DNA of 64,000 nucleotides from Christiangramia sediminis. GTDB lineage: Bacteria; Bacteroidota; Bacteroidia; Flavobacteriales; Flavobacteriaceae. The DNA lies in assembly GCF_020552705.1 (NCBI RefSeq), contig NZ_JAJBZG010000002.1, forward strand, positions 124,001 through 188,000, written 5' to 3'. A program made the position numbers and the translations under genes. Positions within the stretch are counted from its first letter, which is position 1, and each line of letters begins with the position of its first letter. The notes below the pieces were generated by a model. The model was not told the origin of the DNA, ran no database searches, and saw only the letters and a list, made by a program, of their open reading frames with translations. Positions 8,687 to 17,887 of the stretch are shown here, piece by piece.

Positions 8687-9892
8687 TTAAGTATAACTAA
8701 TTTGGTTTTTTAAAGCATTTTCCTTTTTCCTTCTAAGGGCCATTATTTTGTCATATTTCTCCTGTGCGAGGAAGTAATAAATCACGAAAAACAAGAAATA
8801 CATTACCATCGATTTTTGTCGCATTATAATTCCCAAATTAGACATAATGAAAGTCATTGCTAAGGAAGAAAGAAAAAACACAGTGAGACTCATTTTCACC
8901 ACAATTGTAGATTTTTTTAAAAATTTAAAAAATGATTTCCTGCAAATTTTTAAAAATAGAATTAGATAGATTAAATTTTCTACGGAAACAATAAGTCCAA
9001 AAATACCTGGAGCATCAAAAAAAAGTGGTCTGAACCAAAATGTGAATAATTTTAAAGGTAAAGGATACGATGACATATCTACTCCTGAACCTGAGCTGGA
9101 TAAATCATCAGACCTATCTTCTGAAAAACTTTCAAAATCGGAAACAAGATCGTCAGAGCCCTGAAGACCAGCAACACCAAGAATTGCATCTTGCGCTAAA
9201 ACCAGACCTCCAATCATGGCGACGTACACCATTGCTTTCTTCCAAAAACTAATTTTCTCTTTACCAGTCATAAATCCTAACACGGCTCCTATGGCCACGA
9301 ATAAGAAAACATGAGGACGAATTTGATAAATAATAATCGAAGAAAAAATAAGGGTGAAAATTCTCGCTTTTGGTTTATTTATGGCGTATGCAAAAATCAT
9401 TAAACCCATAAATATAGGAGCTCCTTTGCCTAATGAAGCTGTCCAAAAATGCATATTCGGTAGAAAGAGTACTAGTGTTAAAAAATCAATGTTTTTGAAA
9501 ACATTGATCTTAATAGGAATATTTTCCCTGAAAAATAAATATGCATATACAAATCCAATATATCCAAACCATGCATACAAAACCATCATCATTTCATAAT
9601 TGAAATTCAGAATATTTACAAAAGGCCAGGATAAAAAATTAATAAAAGTTGTGCTTGTTCCAAAATGATCAAACCATTGCATATTTGGATCCTGAGGATG
9701 CTCGAAATAGGCCTTAGAGTCTGAGTTATTTGAAAGAGCATATACATAATAAACTATGAAGAAAAAAATATGATAGAAATAAAGAATATTCATCAATTTC
9801 TTAGAGAAAAAAGGGTGCTTTGATTCAAGCCCTGAAAAAAGAGCCTGATTAATTATGAACAGTAAGAAAATAATAAATATAGCTCCTATCAT
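8687..9892 (-). CDS. Polytopic membrane protein, EpsG/Wzy-like (candidate glycan polymerase)
   Basis: 401 aa with about ten hydrophobic segments and few polar loops. A large loop at roughly 240-280 is rich in D and S and is followed by TFWFRPLFFDAPGIFG and MSNLGIIMRQK. It is the intact relative of the frameshifted gene at 5243-6471. Proteins of this shape in the middle of glycan clusters, between glycosyltransferases, are usually Wzy/EpsG-type polymerases, but such proteins have little sequence conservation and I see no diagnostic motif. Starts with ATG at 9892, one base after the stop of the GNAT gene, so it is probably cotranscribed. It could alternatively be a lipid-linked sugar ligase or a transporter. 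Confidence 0.65.
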   Translation of the reverse strand: MIGAIFIIFLLFIINQALFSGLESKHPFFSKKLMNILYFYHIFFFIVYYVYALSNNSDSKAYFEHPQDPNMQWFDHFGTSTTFINFLSWPFVNILNFNYEMMMVLYAWFGYIGFVYAYLFFRENIPIKINVFKNIDFLTLVLFLPNMHFWTASLGKGAPIFMGLMIFAYAINKPKARIFTLIFSSIIIYQIRPHVFLFVAIGAVLGFMTGKEKISFWKKAMVYVAMIGGLVLAQDAILGVAGLQGSDDLVSDFESFSEDRSDDLSSSGSGVDMSSYPLPLKLFTFWFRPLFFDAPGIFGLIVSVENLIYLILFLKICRKSFFKFLKKSTIVVKMSLTVFFLSSLAMTFIMSNLGIIMRQKSMVMYFLFFVIYYFLAQEKYDKIMALRRKKENALKNQISYT

Positions 9893-9893
9893 T

Positions 9894-10796
9894 CTAGAAT
9901 AATTCTAAGTCTCCTAAACTATTGTTCCAATAATTTATATTCTTTAATAACTTTTTTTCTGTAGTACTTAAATTTAAATCTTTTAAAGTTAAGACCGGAC
10001 CAATTTTCTTCTGTACACCAATTTTAAAAATACTTTGAGAAGATGTAATTAAAAATGTTTTAGATTCTTTAGCCCAATTTGATATCTGTTTTAATGCAGA
10101 CGGGTCATTTGTATTTCCAATAAATTCTGAAATACGCAATTCTTTGAAATATTTATGTTTTTTTACATAAGCTGCAACAAACAGATCTTCACGTTCAAAA
10201 ATTAAATAATCCTGGAGTATACAATTTTTGTATCGCCAATCTAAGAAATGAGAATCTTTTGGTGTAAAAATCAGACCTTCTTCCCTTTTAATCTTTAGAT
10301 TTTCTTCCAGGAAATCAGCTAATATTGTTTGAGATTTAATCTCATTAATTTTACCAAATGGCATAAAAGGAGTTAATACTACTGGGATTCTATCTACAAT
10401 TTCCCATCCCATTTTCAAATAGCCCGGCTTACTCTGCTCATTCGGAGTATTAAAAACAAAATCGTCTCCTTCTTCAATTCCTAAATCCAGTGCTTTTAAT
10501 GTTAATTTCTTGAAAATGCCTCTACCTTGAAATTTTGGATCTGTAGCAGTATCTACCGCTCTAAATGATAAATACACCTTTTCTGCTTTCTGCCATTTCC
10601 AGCGCATGAATGCTCTTACGCCAACAATGACTCCCTCTTCTTCTGCTACAAGCACCAATGATTTTCCAAACGGATTATCTATATGCTTATATCTCCAAAC
10701 AGCTTCCGTTTTTTGGGAAGAAGTTTCTCCGAGACTAAGTCTTAGCACATTTAGAATTTGAGGTATATCTGCTTCGCTGGCTTGCCGTATTTTCAT
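9894..10796 (-). CDS. GNAT-family N-acetyltransferase
   Basis: 300 aa. The N-terminal half is a GNAT domain: MKIRQASEADIPQILNVLRL at the start, LVLVAEEEGVIVGVRAF as the beta-hairpin region, and DPKFQGRGIFKKLT as the acetyl-CoA-binding motif (Q/R-x-x-G-x-G/A). NTPNEQSKPGYLKMGW completes motif B. The C-terminal 150 residues have no feature I recognise. It is probably an amino-sugar acyltransferase that decorates the glycan. It lies between a GT4 gene (18 nt upstream) and the membrane protein (1 nt downstream). Confidence 0.78.
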   Translation of the reverse strand: MKIRQASEADIPQILNVLRLSLGETSSQKTEAVWRYKHIDNPFGKSLVLVAEEEGVIVGVRAFMRWKWQKAEKVYLSFRAVDTATDPKFQGRGIFKKLTLKALDLGIEEGDDFVFNTPNEQSKPGYLKMGWEIVDRIPVVLTPFMPFGKINEIKSQTILADFLEENLKIKREEGLIFTPKDSHFLDWRYKNCILQDYLIFEREDLFVAAYVKKHKYFKELRISEFIGNTNDPSALKQISNWAKESKTFLITSSQSIFKIGVQKKIGPVLTLKDLNLSTTEKKLLKNINYWNNSLGDLELF

Positions 10797-10814
10797 AAAT
10801 TCACAAATTCGAAA

Positions 10815-11924
10815 TTAATTAATAACGATTTCGGAATAATTCTTTTCAAGTTCATCTACCATATTCCTTAAACTAAAAGAGTTCACCACGCGTAATCTAG
10901 CAGCTTTTTTAAAATTTGTAAGTATACCATGATCATTTATTAAGATGTTGACATGTTCTGGAATGGATTTCCAGTTTGCAACATCTACAATAATTCCGTC
11001 TTCATTATTGCGAATGACCTCTTTAATCCCTCCTGCACTTGTAGCTACGATTGCACACTCCATACTCATAGCCTCGAGCATCGCTATAGGTAAACCTTCA
11101 AAGGAAGATGTCATCATGAAAACATCCATCGCTTCAAAATATGGCTTCACATTAGTTTGTAGTCCCGTAAAAAAAACATTCTCCTGTAGACCTAACTTTT
11201 CCCATTCTGCTCTTATTTCATTTTCCAAAGGACCTGCCCCAACAATAACGCCAAAAACATTAGGGTTCGCTTTTACAATGTCAGACATCACTCTTAACCA
11301 TTCCACAAGTCTTTTTTGAAAACGAAATACAGCTACATTTCCTATTAAAATAGCATTTTCAGGAATTCCTAATTCCTGTCTTATATTTGATTCATTACCT
11401 GGCTTATAGTGATTAGTATTAACGCCATTTAATAGAGTTTCTACTTTTATATTTGGCTTAATATTCTCTATAATTGATTTTGTAACCTCTTGAGAAACTC
11501 CGAAAGCAATATTCTGAAAATTAAAGCTAATTTTATTTAATAGTTTAGTAGCCAAATGGTATCGTTCCTGCATGTTATGTTCTGTATATAACACCGGGAT
11601 TTTTGTTTTGAAATGAACAATTCTACCAACAAAACCAGCCCATGGCAAATGGCAATGAATTAGGTCAATTTTATTTACCTTACAGAAATCAATAATTTCT
11701 CTATACTTCAATATAAGTTCAATATTGTTTTTAGCATCAAGACAAATAACTTTCCCGCCTGCTTTTTCAATATCATCGACTAATTGATCCTTCCATGGTA
11801 AAAAATAGATATAAAAAAACTCAAATTCTGATTGAGAATGAATTTTTAGAGTCTCAGGCAGCAAAGTTTCAGCTCCACCACGGCCGAGAGATTTTATAAT
11901 ATGTAAAACTTTAATTTTACTCAT
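10815..11924 (-). CDS. GT4-family glycosyltransferase
   Basis: 369 aa GT-B enzyme. It starts MSKIKVLHIIKSLGRGGAET with the Gly-rich acceptor-side loop. CHLPWAGFVGR and LYTEHNMQERYH follow, and the donor domain ends with SSFEGLPIAMLEAMSMECAI, which keeps both glutamates of E-x7-E, then TSAGGIKEVI. Cytoplasmic, acting on a lipid-linked acceptor. The ATG at 11924 is preceded by a 113-nt gap without coding sequence. Donor sugar not identifiable. Confidence 0.87.
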   Translation of the reverse strand: MSKIKVLHIIKSLGRGGAETLLPETLKIHSQSEFEFFYIYFLPWKDQLVDDIEKAGGKVICLDAKNNIELILKYREIIDFCKVNKIDLIHCHLPWAGFVGRIVHFKTKIPVLYTEHNMQERYHLATKLLNKISFNFQNIAFGVSQEVTKSIIENIKPNIKVETLLNGVNTNHYKPGNESNIRQELGIPENAILIGNVAVFRFQKRLVEWLRVMSDIVKANPNVFGVIVGAGPLENEIRAEWEKLGLQENVFFTGLQTNVKPYFEAMDVFMMTSSFEGLPIAMLEAMSMECAIVATSAGGIKEVIRNNEDGIIVDVANWKSIPEHVNILINDHGILTNFKKAARLRVVNSFSLRNMVDELEKNYSEIVIN

Positions 11925-12037
11925 AACATTAAATTGTCACCTTACAGATTTCTAAAAGTTCATACTTTTTGAAGTTGTCATACAATTCTTGAAAATTGCT
12001 ATTTATAGGAATTTATTATAAAATAATTGTCAACGAA

Positions 12038-13132
12038 TTATTTTATAATTAATTCAGTATAAGCATTCAAGAATCTCTTTGCTATGATTCCATTAAGAAA
12101 TTTTTCATGAACCATTTGTTTAGCGTTCGATAGTTTATTTAGGACGGAAGGATCCTTCATTAGAGCATCTTTAGTATATTCAATAAATTTCGATTCATCA
12201 TTCTTTTCTGTAATGAAGCCAGTATTTGAATTCACAATTTCGGAAACGCCTCCAACATTATACGCAACAACCGGGGTCTCACAAAACATTGCCTCTAATA
12301 TAACTCCAGGTAAACCTTCAATTAAACTCGGTAATACAAATGCGTCTGAATGCTTTAAAATCTCAAGAACATCTGTTCTATAACCCAGAAAATGAAAGTT
12401 TGAAGCAAGTCCCTTATCTTTAATTAACTCAAGAATTTCCTCTTCTTTATTTCCTTTACCAATTAATAATACTATTAAATCAGGAAATTCTATAGCTAGT
12501 TGCTGTACAATATTTACTAATCCCTCATGATTCTTTTCAGTTACAAAACTACCAATATGTGTAATAACTTTAGAATCTTTGAATTTCTCCTCTAAATCAT
12601 TAGGTAATTTCGTAATAGCTACATCTTCAACGCCTATTTCAATAGTTTCAATATTATGTTGATTAAAATTAAAGGTTCTGGAAAAATCATATTCACACTC
12701 CTTGCTAACTGATATTACGTAATCTAATTTACCTACTAAAAAATTATTTAAATGCCACTTCAGCTTGCTATTGATAAAATCACCCATTTTATTAGCATTC
12801 CTAAAAACTAATTTAGAATCAGCAAGACCATAGAGTAATTTTGCGCTTATTAAAAATTTTAAGGTGTCTGCAGCATTAGCTTGTATAATATCAGGCTTAA
12901 AATTCTTGACAATTTGTGAAAACATTTTCCAGCCTTTAAGATCAAAAAATCTTTTTTCGATGGGTCTATCCAGATGTATAATTTTGCCATTAAACGGCAA
13001 TTTTGATTGACCGAAAAAAATAGAAACAACAATTACTTCATGTCCCAGTTGAAGTAAATGATTTGAAAGTTGACAAGCAAATAATTCTGCTCCTCTGAAT
13101 TGAGGTTTCTGGATTAAGTTAATTATTTTCAT
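12038..13132 (-). CDS. GT4-family glycosyltransferase
   Basis: 364 aa when started at the ATG at 13132. The frame is open to 13195, but the extra 21 residues lie inside the upstream gene and look unlike a glycosyltransferase, whereas MKIINLIQKPQFRGAELFAC is the usual first strand and loop. The donor domain has SFVTEKNHEGLV, then PSLIEGLPGVILEAMFCET (E-x7-E intact) and YNVGGVSEIV. It overlaps the upstream GT gene by 14 nt. Substrate unknown. Confidence 0.85.
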   Translation of the reverse strand: MKIINLIQKPQFRGAELFACQLSNHLLQLGHEVIVVSIFFGQSKLPFNGKIIHLDRPIEKRFFDLKGWKMFSQIVKNFKPDIIQANAADTLKFLISAKLLYGLADSKLVFRNANKMGDFINSKLKWHLNNFLVGKLDYVISVSKECEYDFSRTFNFNQHNIETIEIGVEDVAITKLPNDLEEKFKDSKVITHIGSFVTEKNHEGLVNIVQQLAIEFPDLIVLLIGKGNKEEEILELIKDKGLASNFHFLGYRTDVLEILKHSDAFVLPSLIEGLPGVILEAMFCETPVVAYNVGGVSEIVNSNTGFITEKNDESKFIEYTKDALMKDPSVLNKLSNAKQMVHEKFLNGIIAKRFLNAYTELIIK

Positions 13133-14279
13133 CAAATTTCTTTTTAATAATTTGCAAAATATTAGCGGCATTAGAGTCCCATCCGTAATTTTCACGTACC
13201 TTAATATTTCCAGTAGAAGCGATTCTCTTCCTTTCCATCTTATTCTCTAGTAAAAATATCATCTTCGCTGTTAAATCATCTTGAGATTTCTTTACTAATA
13301 ATAAATCTTCTCCATCTTCAAAAATTTCTCTTACAGATGGTATATCGGGACCTATTACCGCAACACCAACTGCCATATACTCGAAAATTTTCAAAGGACT
13401 CATGTAAGGATTTGCAGAATGGTGTATTGCTATGTCTAATTCACTTAAATTATCTGCGACCTTTTTATGATCAACCCATCCAGCAAGATGAACTGCTTTA
13501 TCTAAATTTAAAGAATATATATAATCCTTCAAATCTTTATACATTGGACCATCTCCGAAAATTTTTAAAGAGACTTTATCTCCATGTATCGCATGCACAT
13601 TATTAAATGCATTTATTAAGCTCAGTAAATTTTTATGGTAATCTAAAGTACCCACATACCCAAAAGTGGTTCTTGAAGGGTCCACGTCAAAATGCATTTT
13701 GGTTGGAAAGGAATCTAAGGCAACACCATTATGAACTACAAAATCTCTAGAACTTTTCGTTTCTGTCATTATAGTCTCCTTTAAGTATTCGGAAACGAAG
13801 AAATTAGCGTCGGCTTCTTGTAAACACTTCTTCTCTGCATTTTTATAATAATCTCGAAAGGCAATATTTTGAAAATTTTCGTCAAATGGAGATGCATTAA
13901 CTTCCGTTGTTATAATGAGTTCTGGAAATCGTTTTTTTAACTTTGGAATAATTAAAAAATTAGAATCTACTCTGATATGTAAAACATCAATTTTAGACTC
14001 ACTTTTATTAAGAACTTCTACGATTTCCTTATAACTATTAAAATTTCTTCGGTAGAAGAAAAAAGCTTGGAGCAATGAATTCTCTTTTAATTTTTTTTTT
14101 AGTCCCTTATTAACTACTTTATCTCCAGAAGTATTTACAATCTCAGGAGATGGATAAGGTTCTATATTTGATACACTTGGATGTAGGGAAGCTTCTTTTA
14201 AAAAAGCTTCTGAATGAAGCCTTCCCCCGTGATTGGCAATAAAAGCATTAGAATAGTACAAAAGGTTTAGCTCAATCAT
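13119..14279 (-). CDS. GT4-family glycosyltransferase
   Basis: 386 aa. Typical GT-B architecture: an N-terminal HGGRLHSEAFLKEA loop, then FGYVGTLDYHKNLLSLINAF as the linker into the donor domain, and MSPLKIFEYMAVGVAVIGP with PSVREIF near the C-terminus. The motif region is of the SPLKIFEYMA kind, not the EGLP kind, as seen in a large GT4 subgroup. It overlaps both neighbours (8 nt with the GT29-like gene, 14 nt with the next GT4 gene), so it is part of a tight block. Donor not identifiable. Confidence 0.84.
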   Translation of the reverse strand: MIELNLLYYSNAFIANHGGRLHSEAFLKEASLHPSVSNIEPYPSPEIVNTSGDKVVNKGLKKKLKENSLLQAFFFYRRNFNSYKEIVEVLNKSESKIDVLHIRVDSNFLIIPKLKKRFPELIITTEVNASPFDENFQNIAFRDYYKNAEKKCLQEADANFFVSEYLKETIMTETKSSRDFVVHNGVALDSFPTKMHFDVDPSRTTFGYVGTLDYHKNLLSLINAFNNVHAIHGDKVSLKIFGDGPMYKDLKDYIYSLNLDKAVHLAGWVDHKKVADNLSELDIAIHHSANPYMSPLKIFEYMAVGVAVIGPDIPSVREIFEDGEDLLLVKKSQDDLTAKMIFLLENKMERKRIASTGNIKVRENYGWDSNAANILQIIKKKFDENN

Positions 14280-15015
14280 TATTTTCTGAATTAATAATTT
14301 CAGTTAGCTTTTCATCTAGAACAATTGACTTACATAATGACGTTTTTAATTCATTTTTAAAAAGTTGATATTCCAAATCTGCATCATGCACTCCTTGTTT
14401 TTTAAAGTGTTTTTTATTTTCTTCTAAATCTATTACATGATCTCTATAACCTTTAGCATAAGGTGTTTTCCAGAATGTAAAGCCCGTAATATATAATTCC
14501 TTACATTCAGAATTCAAAGCAGAGTATAATCCTGAAAACCCTATAGTTGGCTTTAAAACATTCCCAAATGATCTATCTCGTTGAGCACAATGCTTGTTTG
14601 ACAAGTGGTAGGTTCTATACGACTTATTATATTTCTTATAAAAATTAAATGTTCGTCTGTAGGCATCAAAATCATTTCTTGGATTAATCAAATAATTAAC
14701 ACCCATTTTATTATACAACAAAATATCAAGTGGACCACCACCTCCACTATCGTTATTTTCAAAAAAATTATGAAATAAGATATCTGTTTTACTACCTATG
14801 AATTTTGACTTCTCAATATTCCACGTATGAATGGCCCTATTTATTCTGATCACAATATCAAATTTATTAATGTAATCCCCATTAGGCTCAGAAAATGCAG
14901 AATCTGCACCACCAATTATGGCTACTCTTTTATTATGCAGAACACCATTAATATCTAATTTTTGAACATTCTGCAACATTAGGACTCCACCTTTAATTGA
15001 TCTTATTAAACGCAT
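14272..15015 (-). CDS. GT29-type glycosyltransferase with sialylmotifs (copy 1)
   Basis: 247 aa. It carries in order the features of eukaryote-type sialyltransferases. Motif L: RVAIIGGADSA at 30-40, then INKFDIVIRINRA (49-61) and FIGSKTD (72-78). Motif S: KPTIGFSGLYSAL at 155-167 with LYITGF. Motif VS: H-x4-E as H210-DADL-E215. GT29 enzymes move sialic acid from CMP-sialic acid, and a CMP-sugar donor is expected here too, fitting the three cytidylyltransferases nearby. There is no clear signal or anchor, so it probably works on the cytoplasmic face. Overlaps the HAD gene by 10 nt. Annotation pipelines may label such genes hypothetical. The acceptor, and which of the possible ulosonic acids it uses, are unknown. 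Confidence 0.75.
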   Translation of the reverse strand: MRLIRSIKGGVLMLQNVQKLDINGVLHNKRVAIIGGADSAFSEPNGDYINKFDIVIRINRAIHTWNIEKSKFIGSKTDILFHNFFENNDSGGGGPLDILLYNKMGVNYLINPRNDFDAYRRTFNFYKKYNKSYRTYHLSNKHCAQRDRSFGNVLKPTIGFSGLYSALNSECKELYITGFTFWKTPYAKGYRDHVIDLEENKKHFKKQGVHDADLEYQLFKNELKTSLCKSIVLDEKLTEIINSENND

Positions 15016-15638
15016 ATTTCACTGAATTTATCAATATAACTTTCAAACTTTAATAATTCAGGATTATTATATCCAATAAAATCTATGCCATTATATTCTG
15101 CAGCATCGAAATCATTTATAGAATCACCAATTAATACGCAATCATCAGGACTATAATTTTTTTCAGATAAAAGTTGGTTTACTAATTCTTTTTTTGCAAC
15201 CGGAGAACCATTAATGGTAATAAAAAAGATATCAATGTTCATTTTTTCACATAAGTATCGAAGTTCCTCTTGATCTGATCCTGATACAATATGCATTTCA
15301 AAATCATTCTTATGCGCTATTACAAAATCTAAAGAATCCCTAATCAATAATTTTGATGAAATGAGTTGCTTTTTCATTATTAAGGAAAATTCTTTGGCAA
15401 GTGCATCTACTTCGTGATTCGTTATAGATTCCTGTCTTATAATCTCAAAAAAATATCTGAATTTTACATATCTAGATAATCCCCCATTTGCACTATGGTA
15501 CTCCATTAATAAATCTACCTCATCTACGGGATAATTCTTTAAGACTTCTCTAAAACCGTTATCTCTAACAGGCATCGAATTCATTAAAACCCCATCAAAA
15601 TCCCATAAAATAACTTTCTTTTTTTTCAACAATAACAT
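15006..15638 (-). CDS. HAD-superfamily phosphatase
   Basis: 210 aa. HAD motif I is ILWDFDGVLMN with D13 (nucleophile) and D15. Motif II is HIVSGSD, the motif III Lys is in PVAKKEL, and motif IV is GDSINDFDAAE. The cap inserted after motif I is helical, as in the beta-phosphoglucomutase/Gph group. It lies between the two GT29-type genes and just downstream of the CMP-sugar synthetases. A likely job is dephosphorylating a phosphorylated ulosonic acid, like KdsC or NANP, but the substrate is inferred only from position. ATG at 15638. Confidence 0.8.
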   Translation of the reverse strand: MLLLKKKKVILWDFDGVLMNSMPVRDNGFREVLKNYPVDEVDLLMEYHSANGGLSRYVKFRYFFEIIRQESITNHEVDALAKEFSLIMKKQLISSKLLIRDSLDFVIAHKNDFEMHIVSGSDQEELRYLCEKMNIDIFFITINGSPVAKKELVNQLLSEKNYSPDDCVLIGDSINDFDAAEYNGIDFIGYNNPELLKFESYIDKFSEICV

Positions 15639-15653
15639 ATAAATTTTTGTGAA

Positions 15654-16409
15654 TTATTTTTGTGAATTTAAATTTTCCTCTACAATGATTTTTAATTTCG
15701 AGTCATAGATTAATTCCGCATCGGAATTTCTAATTAATTTCAAAAAATTGGAAAATTCTATTTCTGGATTATGAGCACCTCTTTCCTTCATATGTTTCGA
15801 GTTAACCTCCATATCTTTTAATTGATCGCGGTAACCATCAGCATAAGGTGTTTTATAAAAAGTAAATCCAGTAATAAAAACCTTTTTCGGTTTTGAATTT
15901 AATACCATGTGAATAGCTCTAAATCCATTAGTAGGACCATATCCATCAAATAACTCCTCACATTTTTTTGCCATGCTTTTTTGAAGAATATATATTCTAT
16001 TCCATTTCAGGTACTTTTTATAGACATTAAAAACATTGCGGTGATTAGTTATGTCATGCTTCGCATTAACTAGGTATTTAACATTGTGCTTTTGAAATAA
16101 ATCAAAATCAATTGGACCACCGCCCGTAAAATCTGATTCCAAAAATGAATGTATTAATACATCTGTTCTTTTCCCTAAAAACTTTTCATTATGACTCTTC
16201 CAAGTGGTAATCGCTTTATTAATCCTAATAACATAATCAAATTGATCAATGAAAAAACCATTTTCCATATCGTATGCCGAATCAGCTGGTCCGACGATTG
16301 CGACGCTTTTTTCTGTAAAAAGTTTTTCAGGTTTAAAGATCTTAACACGTAATAACATTAGGCATAAACCTACAATAGATCTGGGTACTCTAGTTAATTT
16401 ATTCAGCAT
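15654..16409 (-). CDS. GT29-type glycosyltransferase with sialylmotifs (copy 2)
   Basis: 251 aa, paralogous to the gene at 14272. Motif L: VAIVGPADSA at 36-45, FFIDQFDYVIRINKA (52-66), FLGKRTD (77-83). Motif S: GPTNGFRAIHMVL at 158-170 followed by VFITGF. Motif VS: H213-NPEI-E218, the H-x4-E pattern. The two copies also share TPYA-x-GYRD and GGGP. The hydrophobic stretch near residues 12-21 is short and may be a membrane contact. The upstream kdsB-like gene overlaps by 11 nt, so this transferase and that CMP-sugar synthetase are probably coupled. Two non-identical copies suggest two linkages or two donors. Confidence 0.75.
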   Translation of the reverse strand: MLNKLTRVPRSIVGLCLMLLRVKIFKPEKLFTEKSVAIVGPADSAYDMENGFFIDQFDYVIRINKAITTWKSHNEKFLGKRTDVLIHSFLESDFTGGGPIDFDLFQKHNVKYLVNAKHDITNHRNVFNVYKKYLKWNRIYILQKSMAKKCEELFDGYGPTNGFRAIHMVLNSKPKKVFITGFTFYKTPYADGYRDQLKDMEVNSKHMKERGAHNPEIEFSNFLKLIRNSDAELIYDSKLKIIVEENLNSQK

Positions 16410-17154
16410 TTAAATTTTCATTTAAAAATTTTTCAACTTTCAATACATCCTCTGGATGATCAACCGGTATTGACTGAGAAGATAATTCAATCATATTAAC
16501 CTTATAGCCCAATTCTAAAAATCTTAAAATCTCAATATCTTCCTGTTCCTCAAGAGGTGTTTTTTTTATTTTACTAAAATTCTTTAGCGCTTCATTTGGA
16601 AAAGCATAAATACAAACCTGCCTCCAAGCTTTTATAAATTTAGATGACTTATTTCCTGGAATAGGGGAACGAGACATATATAACAATTCACCATTTGGTT
16701 TAAATACCACCTTAGGAACTGAAACACTATTGTATTCCGAAAAATTTTTAATTGATGTATAACCATTAATTATAGTAGATTCATCTTTAATAGAATCTAA
16801 TTTCCGTAATACTACTTTTATATCATCAGGATTAAACACCGGTTCATCCCCCTGCACGTTAATATAATACTTGGCTTCAATTTGTTCTGCAACTTCACAT
16901 ACCCGATCTGTACCAGTTAAGACATCCTTTGAAGTCATTAATACATTCATATTTAATGCCTTACAATGGTCATATATTCTAATACTATCCGTTGCAATAT
17001 AGATTAATTCCTTCTTTACCGCCTTTAAACATTGCTCATAAGTCCTTTGTATAATGGACTTACCTTTAATTAGAATTAAGGGTTTTTCTGGCAATCTTGT
17101 AGATTGTAATCTTGCAGGTATGACTATAATAAACTCTTTCATATTACTTTTCAT
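16399..17154 (-). CDS. CMP-Kdo synthetase-like cytidylyltransferase (KdsB family)
   Basis: Couples CTP with a 3-deoxy-2-ulosonic acid. 251 aa (247 if the second ATG at 17142 is used). KdsB hallmarks: VIPARLQSTRLPEKPL at 11-26, IYIATDS, LTGTDRVCEVAE and the metal-binding YYINVQGDEPVFNPDD. The family's normal substrate is Kdo. Because lipid A Kdo genes are not usually found inside an O-glycan cluster, this copy more likely activates a Kdo-like sugar for the neighbouring GT29-type enzymes; that part is inference. It overlaps the GT29 gene by 11 nt and lies 21 nt after the NeuA-like gene. Confidence 0.85.
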   Translation of the reverse strand: MKSNMKEFIIVIPARLQSTRLPEKPLILIKGKSIIQRTYEQCLKAVKKELIYIATDSIRIYDHCKALNMNVLMTSKDVLTGTDRVCEVAEQIEAKYYINVQGDEPVFNPDDIKVVLRKLDSIKDESTIINGYTSIKNFSEYNSVSVPKVVFKPNGELLYMSRSPIPGNKSSKFIKAWRQVCIYAFPNEALKNFSKIKKTPLEEQEDIEILRFLELGYKVNMIELSSQSIPVDHPEDVLKVEKFLNENLNAE

Positions 17155-17175
17155 GCATTTTAAAATATAGGTTTT

Positions 17176-17877
17176 TCAATCTTCAAATTTTTCCTGATTA
17201 AAGGATTGAAAAATTGCTTCAGCAAGTTTGAAGTCTCTTTTCCAATCTACATCAACAGAAGTAATTTTATCCATTTCATACAAATAGGGGTTTGCACCTA
17301 CTCTATCGATCTTAGTTCTATATATTTCAATTGGACTTATGAAAACTGCACTGTTTAACTCATAGATTTTTTTTAAATTTTGAGTTTTAGGCCATCTTTC
17401 GTCTCCTATTCTGTTGATAATATCATTTGATTGAATATCCCATAAAAAATTTTGAATTGTGGTTACAGACATTAATGAATCGTACCCATTATTTAAAGCA
17501 TTAATATAGGTCTTAATACAATCTTTATAAACAGATGTACTGACCATAGGTGAAGTAACATGCGTCCATAAAATATTATCACTTGTAGTTAAATCTGCAG
17601 CATACTTTATAAGATCACTTAAATTGGTATTACTTGAAGCCAAAAAATCAGGTCGAATATCAATTTTTAATCGGGGAAAAACAGGCATTATTTTCTTTGC
17701 TATTTCAATCGATTGCTCATCGTTTGTCGATAAAATCACCTCATCAACATTTAAAGTTGATAGCTGCTTCAATTTTAATTCCAGCAAGCCTCCATCATAC
17801 CCCGAGAACTTTCTGGTATTTTTATTTTTAACTCTTTCACTTCCTTTTCGAGTCGGTAAAAAAACTGCTATAGACAT
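17176..17877 (-). CDS. NeuA-like acylneuraminate cytidylyltransferase family protein (divergent)
   Basis: 233 aa. The N-terminal nucleotide-binding loop reads FLPTRKGSERVKNKNTRKF, a variant of the usual PARGGSKGIP-x-KN loop. VILSTNDEQSIEIAKK, HVTSPMVS and the metal-site-like SVDVDWKRDFKLAE near the C-terminus are as expected for NeuA/PseF/LegF enzymes. A second, canonical NeuA-type gene sits at 22599 in the legionaminic operon. This divergent copy directly follows the aldolase gene (10-nt gap), so it probably activates that enzyme's product. Which ulosonic acid it uses is unknown. Confidence 0.8.
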   Translation of the reverse strand: MSIAVFLPTRKGSERVKNKNTRKFSGYDGGLLELKLKQLSTLNVDEVILSTNDEQSIEIAKKIMPVFPRLKIDIRPDFLASSNTNLSDLIKYAADLTTSDNILWTHVTSPMVSTSVYKDCIKTYINALNNGYDSLMSVTTIQNFLWDIQSNDIINRIGDERWPKTQNLKKIYELNSAVFISPIEIYRTKIDRVGANPYLYEMDKITSVDVDWKRDFKLAEAIFQSFNQEKFED

Positions 17878-17887
17878 ACATTATTTA

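Noticed and set aside
16399-17154. Housekeeping kdsB for lipid A Kdo
   Set aside because: Possible, but its overlap with a GT29-type gene and place within the glycan run make a dedicated ulosonic-acid enzyme more likely; not excluded.
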